DNA from: Isoetes taiwanensis | Taxonomy: Eukaryota > Streptophyta > Lycopodiopsida > Isoetales > Isoetaceae | Direction of reading: 5' to 3' | DNA length: 64,000 bases | Assembly: GCA_021234155.1 (NCBI GenBank) | Contig: JAJEKV010000027.1 | Span: 12,038,716 to 12,102,715, forward strand | Shown: positions 36,063 through 46,838 of the stretch, in pieces | How the letters are laid out: every line of letters starts with the position of its first letter | Numbering within the stretch: position 1 is the stretch's first letter | Program-made: the position numbers and the translations under genes | Notes under the pieces: generated by a model | What the model was told of the DNA's origin: nothing | Databases searched by the model: none | Seen by the model: the letters and a program-made list of their open reading frames with translations, nothing else

Positions 36063-36850
36063 TAGACATCTGTTGCTGCTATTGCTTTTCATCACACCTT
36101 GGCTGGCTTGCAAAAACCCATTGATCCCCCCTTAGTCAACCTTGTTAGAGATTCAACGAGACGCTTCTTAACCATGTCAGTTTCTAAGAAAAAGCCTTTG
36201 CTACCCCATTTGGTCAGAAAGATCATTGATAGATTTGGAACTTCATCCTCTCCTTTGTCCGATCTTATGAGATGTTGTGCTATTGTTTTATCCTTTGTTA
36301 CCTTCCTACATAGCTCAGAGATCCTTTATGTTCATTGGATTATATTCATAATTTCACATGTTAGTTTATCCATTAGGGCATCCAAAATAGATCAATGTGC
36401 TACTGGATGATGTCTATTGTATGTCTAGGTGGTAGTTATTGCCCAGTAAGTCTTCTAGAATGTCTTATCACCTTAGGTAATTTTTCTAGTTTGAATGGTC
36501 CTCCTGGTGGTCACCTTTTATGTGGTGTCCGAGTTTCTCCATATGGCACATCAATTCGCAATGAACCTATTTCCTACTCTAATTTGTGCACTTGATTTAA
36601 ATCTTTTCTTGCATCCATCGGCAAAGATCCATCCTTGTTTGGAACCCATTCTAGTAGACGTGGAGGTGCCACTACTGCTGCTGCTGCTGTAAATGTGTCA
36701 GATCGCATCTTTAAGGCCCATGGTCGTTGGCATTCTGAGAATGCAAAGGATAGGTATGTGAATACTTCACTTCACCAACAACTTTTGGTCTCTTGCTCCT
36801 TAGGTTTGGGCCATGATGTTTGGGCTATTCAACAAGGACATATTTATTGA
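36063..36850 (+). pseudogene. Tyrosine recombinase remnant (Crypton/DIRS-type transposon)
   Basis: The plus-strand frame 36063-36408 gives HHTLAGLQKPID, KKKPLLPHLVRKIID and SDLMRCCAIVLSF followed by TFLHSSEIL. This is the core-binding and first catalytic region of a tyrosine recombinase, where FLR.SE is expected; the catalytic Arg appears as His. After a frame change, 36635-36850 gives FGTHSSRRGGATTAAAAVNV, then FKAHGRWHSENAKDRYVN, matching the C-terminal H-x-x-R, H/W and catalytic Tyr block. So R-H-R-H-Y is nearly complete apart from the first Arg. Stops and shifts between 36408 and 36635 break the gene. Such recombinases move by circular DNA and strand exchange. No RT or RNase H of a DIRS element was seen next to it, so a Crypton-like DNA element is equally possible. 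Confidence 0.7.
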
Positions 36851-37212
36851 ATGATGGTAGGTCTATTTCCCTCATTGTTGCCTCTATTTCAGTCGTGGTG
36901 TTGGTGTCTGTAGTTTGTGTACAGTGTTGGTGTCTAGAAGTGAGATTATCTTTGATTTCTTGAGACTAGTTGGTGAGCCTCATTGTAGTATTTAAGTCCC
37001 TTAAGCTTTGCTTCTATCCATCAGCCTCTTTGGATTCCTCTTTGTTTGACATTTTCCCACCCTCCCACCCTTTTACGTGCTCCTACGCTGCTCCTACGCT
37101 GGGCACTTTTTCTAGTAAGTTTATAAATGTAAGATTATATGACTAGATTATGAAGCTGTATAATGTATACTTTGACAATTCAAAATTCAAATCACTTTAT
37201 ACTTTACAATCT

Positions 37213-37633
37213 GCTATTCACATTAATTAACATAACCATTGGGTCCAACACATTTAAATTAAAAACCCCCTTAAACCCCATTTGGTTTGGGTGCATATTC
37301 ACACGGGGGGTGACTCCGGGCAACGAGAGCTGTTGGATAGGCATATTCATCCCTTATTCCTTAATCTACACCGTACGTAAAGTTCCTCGTTTGTGGGGTA
37401 TGCAAGTACAAAATTTGCTATAATGTATAACAAGATTCGCAAAATACTATAAGATTACAAGTGGAATACTATATGGTATTGATTTTGTACGTGCAAAATA
37501 CGATTATGAGGGCTCTCGCTGCCCTACGTCACCCCCCGTGTAAATATGCACCCAAACCAAAGGGGGTTTAAGGGGAATTTTAATTTAAATGTGTTGGAAC
37601 CAATGGTTATGTTAATTAATGTGAATGGTAGTT
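37213..37633. mobile_element. Foldback (long inverted repeat) element
   Basis: The left arm (37213-37332) and right arm (about 37509-37633) are inverted copies over about 120 bp with roughly 90 percent identity, sharing CATTAATTAACATAACCATT and GGTTTGGGTGCATATT. A 170-bp AT-rich spacer separates them. No ORF is supported. Transcribed or single-stranded, it would form a long stem. Confidence 0.8.
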
Positions 37634-38245
37634 ATGTATTGGTTGTTAATGTCAATGGTTGTTATGTGTTGGTTGTTATGTGTTGGGGGATTTAATTTTT
37701 ATATGTTGGATGTTAATGGTTTGTGTTAAGTAAAAGTTACCATAAAGATAGAGCAGATTGATCCCATTATTCTGAAAGTCATAAAGTTTGCAACACCCAT
37801 ACACAAACATTTTTCAACTGGAATTTAACAGCAGCCTTTGGCCTCCATGGATTCTTGTGTTGAGAAACCAAAGTGGAAAACCTTTCTGCTTGTTAGCACA
37901 AGGATCTAGAAGCCTTGGAATTTGCTTAATAACTGCCTCAAAATCTAAAAATGCATGGTAATTTTTTGCAAGCTTCATTCGGAATGAGCCATAAAACAAT
38001 ATCCAATAGCGCAATCCTGTATTAATCAGCTGGTAGGATGTGAAAGCCTACCAAACCCGGCCGAAAAATTGCTGTTTTAGCATAGACAACTTACCCAAAC
38101 ATATCCATATCATACACTATCAAAAAGATCTCGGAGAGAGCTTTCCAACGCAATAAAAATCATCTCAAACAGAGCTCTGGATCAAAAGTTATGATAAGAA
38201 ATGTGTTGTCGGCAGGGAAACTGCACTACATGCGCCCTTCAAGCC

Positions 38246-38447
38246 CCTCATGTGCCCATTATGCACCACACACACAAAAAGAGGACTTTTGTTGTGAGCC
38301 ATTGGTTGTTGACTATTGAAAAAAAAGGCTAAAATCAATGGCCCTTCATGTGCCCATTATGCACCACACGCACAAAAAAGGGGCTTTTGTTGTGAGCCAT
38401 TGGTTGTTGACCATTGAAAAAAAAAAGGCTAAAATCAATGGCTCAGA
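38246..38447. repeat. About 100-bp tandem duplication
   Basis: Two units, 38246-38343 and 38344-38447, share CATGTGCCCATTATGCACCA and TTGTGAGCCATTGGTTGTTG with few differences. Bases 37640-38240 hold nothing recognisable. Confidence 0.85.
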
Positions 38448-38776
38448 AATGGTGCACTCTAGATGTACGCATTAGTACATGCATTTGAATACATCACGAA
38501 ATCATAGGAAAACCTTAGTGAAAAGTGTACAAAAACAAAAAGAAAATCCCCTGTTATTATGCTACATATTCAAGTTTATAGATGTAAGATTAAGTTTATA
38601 GATGTAAGATTATGTGACAAGATGTAAGATTATCAAGTTATATGGGTTATGTGCCTGATGTGGTCTGGCCTAAAAAACCAGGGTGGATATTTGGAAATAT
38701 GCTCTTGCCCTGAACAAGGTTCCTTTAATGTACTTGTGTGCTTAAATGTGACTGTAGTCTTGGTAAGAACGTGTAC

Positions 38777-38942
38777 GAAGAAGAAAAAGAAAAAGAAAAA
38801 GAAAAAGAAAAAGAAAAAGAAAAAGAAAAAGAAAAAGAAAAAGAAAAAGAAAAAGAAAAAGAAAAAGAAAAAAAAAGAAAAAGAAAAGAAAAAAAAAGAA
38901 AAAGAAAAAGAAAAAGAAAAAGAAAAAGAAAAAGAAAAAGAG
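38777..38942. repeat. (AAAAAG)n microsatellite with interruptions
   Basis: About 27 hexamer units with a few A-number changes near 38870-38900. It lies in repeat copy A; the matching tract in copy B is longer and purer. Confidence 0.95.
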
Positions 38943-39382
38943 ATGGAAATCTAGAAATTTGTAAAAAAGCACATTATAACATGCTCAAGTTGTTAAATGG
39001 TTATTGAATGAAGTTGATGTCTATAATATGGAATATTGTAAATATAAATTAATATATGGTGAAATTGGAATTGTTGGAAATTGAATGCAATGGAAATCCT
39101 TTGGGGAGAACCTGTGTGTTGAGAATTCTGCCCAAAGTAATAAGTAATTAGAATTGTGTTTGTGAAGGCTTCACAAATATATACCAAATAGAAATTTGGT
39201 GCAACATAAATGGCTCTTTCAAAGGTACGTCATTATTTTTTGGTCTTTATTTTTGATGGGTCTAGCATTTATTGAGCATTTATTGATGCCTTGACTTTTG
39301 TGAAAGTGGTAATAGTTAATTCTGGCCAACTACGAAAGGAAAAAAGACTATCCTTTCTTGGTAAAGGAATTTTCAATGTATT

Positions 39383-40768
39383 GGAAGGAAGGAAGGAAGG
39401 AAGGAAGGAAGGTTCTTTTATCGTCCGCGGAGGTCAATCGGCCTATGGGACCCAAATTACACGGGTGCAAAGAAGCCCGTTACACCGAATTAAAAAACCC
39501 CCTTAGCAAGGAAAACCGTCAAAGAACAACGCCGCCGGGTACCGTTGCAAATAATATACATATTACATGAATTCCCGGCACCTCAGGTAGGCGCCCGGGG
39601 GCAGAGGTAAGTCCGCAGATCCAAAACCTCCTGAAGGTAGGAGCCAAGGGATCGAATCGACGGGCAGATCGAAGTCGCTTCGGCAGGGCGGACCAGTCGC
39701 ACTAAGAGAATGCGTGGAGCCCGACCGACTATAGGTCGGCGGCTCGAAGGCATGGCTTTCATCCTCAACAACCCTGGCCGGCAACACCGACAAAGCTCGG
39801 CCCCGGCGCTGCCTCCAACCCACTAACCCGCCTCAAACCGAAGATGGTGGTCCCCCGCTCGAATGGACGCTGATGATCCCCGCTTCTTCATAGGCAACCG
39901 AGAGCGCAGTAGAGCTGCGGGCCTTGAACCGTGGTGGGGTTTATGTGTCGCTTGTAGTGTGCCATCTTTAATTGCTCCAGAGCATGGTGGTCCCAGAGCT
40001 TCCCCATGAAACAAGAGTCCAAGTACCCCTCCTTATCCCTACCGGCCCGTAGGTACACCGGACGCACCTATGTGCGCCTACGCGCCCAAATACACCATCG
40101 GGCTCTCTTGTCCTTCCAACAAGCCCCGAAGTCGCTATGGCTCACGCCACAACAGAAGCTGGCGCGGAGCCGAAGTGTCGCCTCTATGCCGCCACCTTCC
40201 CGGAAATAAACAATGTGTCTATCGAGGGGGCGATGCCGCAGGCCATGAATCCCGCCTCCCGCAACAAGATCCGGAGATGGAATCGAGGGCTTGACCCTGC
40301 GCGCCCGCGGCCAAAATGCCTTTCCGACTCGCCTAAGTCGCTCCAAGTCGCCTAAAGACACCACCGGGCCCCACACCTCGACCCCATACGTAAGAACCGG
40401 CTCCACCAAAGGCCCTGAACAAATGTGACTAATGGCTCCAAATGCATAACATACCGTGACTATTGTTTTGCATTCGCGCATAACGCCTTCCAACCTCGTG
40501 GTCACCCGGCGAATGGATGCATCCCAATACATTGAGGACGGAAATTCCAACCCCGTGTACTTGTAAATGGATGTGATCTCTACCATCCGCCTCGATAAGT
40601 GAGCCAGGAGGTGCCGGATGACGGCGGAGGGATATGAGGACCACCTTAGTCTTGGCCAAAGTTGACACGCGATGTCCCGCCTCGCGTAATGTGTCCAGGG
40701 CATCTAGGTGTGCCTGAGCAACTCCGCTTGCAGGCCCTCTAAGTCTGCTGCCTTCCCATTAGCCAGAG
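39383..40768 (-). mobile_element. SSR-tailed LINE, short copy
   Basis: A minus-strand LINE inserted into repeat copy A. The uninterrupted sequence in copy B (TATTGGGAAGTGGTGTGG at about 44156) defines both ends. Its 3' end, next to GGACCCAAAT and CCGCGGACGATAAAAG read on the minus strand, matches the 3' ends of the LINEs at 50.95 and 59.76 kb. It ends in (GGAA)n at 39383-39412 rather than poly-A. The frame 40703-40068 keeps the post-RT region (YKYTGLEFPSSMYWD, EPVLTYGVEVWGP). The YADD region and everything before it are missing, so the copy is 5'-truncated or internally deleted. Confidence 0.8.
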
Positions 40769-40805
40769 TGATGTGGCAATGGATATTCATTGCTTCAAAC
40801 CCTAT

Positions 40806-42575
40806 ACGAATGTGAAGGCACATTTAGGAACCAATTTTGGCGGCTGCAAACAGAGCATGCATGACCCATTTCGGCTAGGACCTATTTCGGCTGATGCAAA
40901 TGGCTCTTGACTCCATTTCATGGTTGCAAATCGAAGTTGCAAAATGATCTTGGCGCTGCTTTGTTTTGCTGGCATGTGCGCCCACATGGTATAGCCTTAT
41001 TCAAGGTGTATGCAATGGGGCCCTTGGCATGAAGAAAGTGCAAGGCGCTGGTGGTTGCTTCAACTGAAGACCAAATGATGGCAACGAAAGAACCATGGAC
41101 GAATAAACACGGAGAAATCGGCATAATCAGGTGTGAATTTATTATTTGAAGTATTACTGTGCTTAGGAAATTCCACTAGAATGCTCTGTTTCAGGTAAAG
41201 AATTCAAGAAGTACATGAATAAAATAGAAATATGTGTCCTTACTACACCATGGGGCTGTGCTTAGAATAAGTCTGGCCTGTTATAAGACTTTTACTCTTT
41301 TACTTGTGCTTCTAACGTCATTTGCCTTTGATTTCATAATTAAACGCTAAGCTGGCAATATGCTTTCAGCTTCTACTAGCTTGTGCCAGGGTTTGTATAG
41401 GCTGGGCTTAGCTTTGTTGCCTGTATAATCCTGAGGTCATTATGCTCGGTTAAAGAAATAACATTGGACATAGTTAAGCCAAGATACTCTCTGTTGTCCC
41501 AAAAATGGTGTTACTATTATGCTTGGCAGCCCTGTTTGATTGACTTCCAGGTTAAAAATGAAGGTAATTAAGCTGTTTGCTAGGTTTAGATTCTAAAGTA
41601 TGGTAAGAGGAGAAGATAATGGCTTTGTGGCATAAAATACTTTAGCTTATCTCCTTATTTGTGTTGCCTATTGCTAAGCCTTTAATAGATTCTTATACAA
41701 ATAGCTCTGATGCTGGTTAAGGATCGTATCCGAACTGCTTATGAAATAATGGTAGTGTTTGCATTGTTTTGTTAACTCCTTTGTTGTTTCAATTTCCAGT
41801 GTAAACTTAATTTGTTAATATAGGTTCACTTGCTGAGGTAATGTAGCTTTAAACAGTTGAATCCAAATGCTTTAATAAAGCTCCTTTGTCTTTAATTTCT
41901 AGTTGTGAGCTAGATACATCTATTTACTGAAAATAATAGGTGAAGGGCGAAGAGCTAGAGTGTTCTACAGTTTACCTGACGCCCCTTGTATAGTTACCAT
42001 AATTTTGCTAACTTATGCATTGTTTGGGTGCAGGTAACCGGAACACTCTCTCCTGGTTTTGTTTTCAGTAGGAACACGTGCACATTGGTGGTCCACGAGA
42101 AGATATGTGGCCAATTTCAAGTGCGCAACAAATAAATTGGTGAGACCTGACTGATTTGGGGTTGTAACCATGTGAAAAGAGTGAGGCCTAAGCTGGTATA
42201 ATGGTTTATGGCAATGCAATATTCCATTCTAAGGTCTGAAACTACAAATTCCCTTGGCTGATTTGCATAATTGTATAATGTGAAGTATAATTTGTATTGT
42301 AAAAAACAAGTGAATGACATAGGAAGAAATTACTGATTTATTTATTTTCCAATGGATTAATGAAGTACAATTGGTTTTTATTGAAACATGAAAGGCTCTT
42401 ATAAACAGGAAATATATTATGAACATGGACGCGTATGATTGAATGCAAATTATCTGTTATTCCTTTTTAGAATTGGACTGAAATTCCTTTGACAATATTT
42501 TCCTAAAAAGTTACATTTGAATTCTGTAATAGTATATGAGAACTTGAGAAGAGTGGATTATTACTTATACATGGG
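40806..42575. other. Intergenic region with no supported gene
   Basis: Short ORFs only. The stretch 40.8-41.13 kb is less AT-rich and has a 68-codon ORF on the minus strand without family resemblance. Nothing else is recognised. Confidence 0.4.
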
Positions 42576-42579
42576 AGTA

Positions 42580-44220
42580 GGAGTACCTGATGTGGCCTGG
42601 CTTAAAAACCCAGGGTAGATATTGGGAAACATGTGCTCGCTCTGAACGAAGTCTTTTAATTATTTTTGAACTTTAATTGTACGTAGTCTTTGTGAGAACA
42701 TCATCTATTTGGTGGAGGTATCCACCAAACACATCATTTCTGAAACCATGCAATTATGCTGATTTTGTATTTGATTTTGGCATAACTAACTGCTATGATG
42801 ATATATTACAACAGAATGGATGTTGGCTGATACAATCTGAGTATGGGTTGGTGGCTGATACAACTAACTAATCTATATTGGCTGGGGAAACGCTTCCAAT
42901 ATGGATGTCCAATTATGGTGTTGTATTGCCTGCAATCTATATGCGAGTATTTTTTATGCTAAAGAAGGGGTATCCTGCAAAAACATCTGTGCGGCATACC
43001 AAGTTAGGGTGAATATACTTTGCTCTAGATGTAAAAGATATTATTTAAAGATTGTCTTAGCTAGTCAGGGCGTATGGTCCATAGTACCAGAAGACCCGTA
43101 CAGGTTAAGAACTGGATGTTGGCACAATGTGACACATTTAAGTAATATTTAAATGTAATGGGCCCACTGCGCCTAGGCATTGAATTTTGGTCCTATGCTC
43201 TTACCCCTGTTGTATGTAAACAGTAGGGCTAAGGAGGACTTAAAGCTATTATTACAGGAATTTGTGGATAATGGCTTTGAAATTGACAACTTAATGGAAA
43301 GCATAAGAGGCCTGAATATGGGAAATACATTTCCCTCAATGAAATAAAATATTAATTTTCTGCTTCTGAGTAAGGATGTAGGACCCCTCCTCCTTTTATG
43401 GGGGGTCCTACCTCCTATAAAATATGGGCCCTACATCCCGAGGGAGGAATGTGGGAGAAAAAGAAAAAGAAAAAGAAAAAGAAAAAGAAAAAGAAAAAGA
43501 AAAAGAAAAAGAAAAAGAAAAAGAAAAAGAAAAAGAAAAAGAAAAAGAAAAAGAAAAAGAAAAAGAAAAAGAAAAAGAAAAAGAAAAAGAAAAAGAAAAA
43601 GAAAAAGAAAAAGAAAAAGAAAAAGAAAAAGAAAAAGAAAAAGAAAAAGAGATGGAAATCTAGAAATTTGTAAAAAAACACATTATAACATGCTCAAGTT
43701 GTTAAATGGTTATTGAATGAAGTTGATGTCTATAATATGGAATATTGAAAATATAAATTAACATATGGTGAAATTGGAATTGTTGGAAATTGAATGCAAT
43801 GGAAATCCTTTGGGGAGAACCTGTGTGTTGAGAATTCTGCCCAAAGTAATAAGTCATTAGAATTGTGTTTGTGAAGGCATATTGTACTATGTATATTTGG
43901 TTGGCCAAGGCCAAACAAATATATACCAAATACAAATTTGGTGCAACATAAATGGCTCTTTCAAAGGTACGTCATTATTTTTTGGTCTTTATTTTTGATG
44001 GGTCTAGCATTTATTGAGCATTTATTGATGCTTGAGGCATTAAATTACATGACGTGCAAAAAGTGCCTTGACTTTTGTGAAAGTGGTAATAGTTAATTCT
44101 GGCCAACTACGAAAGGAAAAAAGACTATCCTTTCTTGGTAAAGGAATTTTCAATGTATTGGGAAGTGGTGTGGCAATGGATATTCATTGCTTATTCAATG
44201 CTTCAAAACCTATAAAAAAA
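42580..44220 (+). repeat. Dispersed repeat, copy B
   Basis: The counterpart of 38640-40805. Compared with copy A it carries about 740 extra bases at 42710-43455, between the TGTGAGAAC segment and the microsatellite. These begin next to the perfect hairpin TTGGTGGAGGTATCCACCAA (42710-42729). It also has two small extra segments, at 43880-43912 and 44032-44066. It lacks the LINE. Confidence 0.75.
43457..43650. repeat. (AAAAAG)n microsatellite
   Basis: About 32 pure hexamer units. Long ORFs across it (Lys/Glu repeats on one strand, Phe on the other) are artefacts of the repeat. Confidence 0.97.
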
Positions 44221-44692
44221 AAAACATAGTGTTATATCTTGAACTAAAGATAATCTTATTTTTTCTCTTGTAAGTTGTACGAGTTAATAGGTTTGGAGGG
44301 TCCATTAAAACCCCTATTTTCTTGATAGGTTTGGCGGGATGCGTAAAACCCTCAGTTAGCACTTCTTTGTGCCAAAGAAGACTAACTTCTTGTACTAGAA
44401 GTATGAAAAGTCATGAAGAATGGTGGTCAAGGGGATCGGCCACACCTTTTTATTTGGGCGTGATTTTGACCGAATTTTTGGCAAAAGCCTGGTCAACATA
44501 GAAGAATTGCACTCTAAAGGTCTAAACGAGCTCGGGGGGAGCGGGGAGATCAAGGGTCCATATCCATTTGTGTTTGTTGTTACAATTTGACGGCTTTGAT
44601 CAAATTGTGTTTATTGTTAAAGATGAGGACAAAAGTTGTTAATAAAGAGAAAAAAATCAAAATGGGTAGGATTGATGAGGTGTAAAAATGAA

Positions 44693-45355
44693 GGGTCTAG
44701 ATCATGACAAGTGGGTGGTCGAGATTAACGTAAAAATTTATAAATATCTTGAGGTGACTTGTTCTCCTCCTCTTTAGGCTCTTGGATTTCCATGGAGAAA
44801 GGGTAGTGGTAGGCCCTAGGAAGAGAGGTGAGAGATCTCTTTCTCCATGTAAAGATTCCTTGAAGCTTTGTATTAACTTATTCTTGAATAAAGTAGTGCA
44901 CCGTTTTATTTTCCATATCTTTTTCATTTTCTACATTTTCTATTTTCCCCCTTGCCTATTATTATCTTATTGATTGTCCTTCCCAAAATTTCATCCATTT
45001 TTTACATTGTTCTTTTTGCCCTTGAGCAGCATCAACTTTTGATCTAAATCTTTGAGGTCGAATGATGGGGATATGGGGAAATCCGTCATCAAGATATCAC
45101 CATTTAATTTTAAGGCTTAAGGACACCCCGCCTCTAACACTATTTAGAATTTTAACTATCACCAAGTTAGCCTAGTTTAGCTATACTAGAACTGTAAACT
45201 GACTCTGCCATACATGTGTGCACTTAACTGTGTTTCAGAACCTACATTTTTGAGGATTTTAGAGGACTATGACAATGTTTTAGGACCAATATTTCACAAC
45301 CTATATTTCTATGACTCTAGGATTCTAGGTGCTATTGCATAAAATTCATCTCATT
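44693..45355 (+). repeat. Detached 3' end of the MULE-like element
   Basis: It starts with the last ~30 codons of the transposase-like gene (GGGTCTAGATCATGACAAGT, matching 59063) and continues through its 3' untranslated region with CTTGAATAAAG, to GATTCTAGG near 45332. It contains neither the MITE nor the LINE that interrupt the copy at 59-63.8 kb, so it serves as the uninterrupted reference. No upstream coding part is present. Confidence 0.8.
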
Positions 45356-45689
45356 AAAGGTAATCTCCAATTTGTTTCTTTGCTTTCAGTTTCTTTGCTC
45401 TATGATATAACACAAAAAATGGTAACGGTTAGGTAAATCGATGTCCCAGGCTTCTAGTTTAACCAAATGACTCCAAAAGTATTTAGATGAGGCCAAACAC
45501 TCAGGTAGGTTTTCTCATCAGAGAGATTTGCACGCAAAATCCTCATTGTTCATTTATTATACATCACACATATAGAAGAGAGTTCCCCTTGAAGGCAAAG
45601 GTAGACATGTATGTGGCTGCCCCTATTTCTATATTAAGGTTTCTATGTATGTGGCTGACTGACCGATGGATAGTTTAGGCAGCCAACAT

Positions 45690-45888
45690 TATCAAGCCAT
45701 CAACATAGACTACCCTTGCAAACCAACTATAGTTGATCAAAACCCTTTGGTTATCTCATGTAGATCTCTTCATGAAGAAACCCATTTAAGGAATCAAGGG
45801 TTGCAAGAGCTAAATTGAAGTCAATTTTTCCACTAATAAAAATGTCTCATCCAAATCTATCTCATGCTACCGCAAAGAAATGTCATGC
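45690..45888 (-). pseudogene. Ty1/copia reverse transcriptase fragment
   Basis: The minus strand gives LALATLDSLNGFLHEEIYMR, then PKGFDQL and LVCKGSL after stops. This is the copia RT block around the first catalytic aspartate and the EEIYM..P.GF motif. In another frame VVYVDGLIM resembles the YVDD active site with the second Asp changed to Gly and much sequence missing between. The fragment stops where the Ty3-type LTR begins at about 45889, so that LTR may have inserted into an older copia element. Confidence 0.55.
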
Positions 45889-46424
45889 ATCATATATATC
45901 ATGGAACATATGTCATATATGACATATATCATAATCTTATGGCATATGAGACATATGTCATATATGTCATCATATATACTACATGCGATATGAGACATAC
46001 GTCATATAGATGACATATAACATAATCTTATGGCATATATATACTACGTGGCATATGAGACATATGCCATAAATGTCATATCTCATATGTCATATTCGAT
46101 ATGTGACATATGTTGTTGTTATATACCATTCTCATTGTTGGAGTGGTATAGGAAATCGTATACATGATCATATATGGGAGGTATATATACATGTATGTAT
46201 ACACATGCACGCGTGGAGGAGATATTTGGGGATCCATTATCAGAGGATGAGAGTGTTATTTGAGAGGGGGGAAAACAGAGAGAGACGGTGTATGAGACTA
46301 ATTATCTTGATCTAGCTATGGAGATTATGAGTCTTTATGTTGTGCATTGCATAGATCTGGTTGATTGAAGCTTGGATTACTGGTTTTTCATTCTTCTTGC
46401 AAGGTTGGAGTTTACGCTCTAACA
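45889..46424 (+). mobile_element. 5' LTR of a Ty3/gypsy retrotransposon
   Basis: Inferred from the end CTCTAACA followed directly by a primer-binding-type sequence. The start, TGTCATGC, gives TG..CA-type ends and a length near 535 bp; the start is less certain than the end. The first 220 bp are crowded with CATATG/GACATATGTC palindromes, and TATATATAC at about 46183 may be a TATA box. No matching 3' LTR was found in the window. Confidence 0.6.
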
Positions 46425-46445
46425 ATTTGGCGACCACGGTGCTCG
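46425..46445 (+). promoter_or_regulatory. Primer-binding site of the Ty3/gypsy element
   Basis: ATTTGGCGACCACGGTG directly follows the LTR end. TTTGGCGACC is the usual start of primer sites in many plant Ty3/gypsy elements, complementary to a tRNA 3' end. Which tRNA primes it was not worked out. Confidence 0.6.
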
Positions 46446-46838
46446 ACAAACCATTGTATAGCACAAATTTCCATTGAAAAAGGGATTGTTACCATTTGTC
46501 TTAGTGCTCGCCGGTAAAGAACGATACCATTGAGCAAGGAGCAATTCCTTTATGTGAAGGGGATTTTGTCATAATTAATTTGTGGGCTACAATTTGATAA
46601 GAAGAGCATAGTTTTATGCCCAAAAGAAGTAAGAAGGATATACCGTCAAGCTCCATCGTAACAAGAAGGGGTCCGATGATTCAGGATTTTGGCATAAAAC
46701 TGCATCAAGATTAAATTTTGTTTTCAGATTTGGGAGCAGTCCTGGCGTCTAATTCTCAGATCCAGAAAGTTCTCATTCCATTTACTGACCTAGAAGGTTT
46801 CATTTTTTCAATTTCAAGAACCTCAAGAAGAGGCAGAT

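Larger units (their letters stand above)
38640..40805 (+). repeat. Dispersed repeat, copy A (interrupted by a LINE)
   Basis: From GTGCCTGATGTGG at about 38650 through the (AAAAAG)n tract and on to 39382, this segment matches copy B (42580-44220) at well over 90 percent outside the microsatellite. The match resumes at 40769 (GTGATGTGGCAATGG) after the LINE and ends near TTCAAACCCTATA. The family is unknown; no terminal inverted repeats, primer site or coding region were found. Confidence 0.75.

Noticed and set aside
38649-39007. ORFs of 76-101 codons made of Lys/Glu or Phe/Leu repeats
   Set aside because: They are translations of the (AAAAAG)n microsatellite; all frames are open because the unit is six bases.
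43398-43681. Long Lys-rich and Phe-rich ORFs
   Set aside because: Same artefact in the second microsatellite tract.
38640-44220. The two repeat copies as LTRs of one retrotransposon
   Set aside because: No clear TG..CA ends, primer site, purine tract or pol coding in the 1.8 kb between them.
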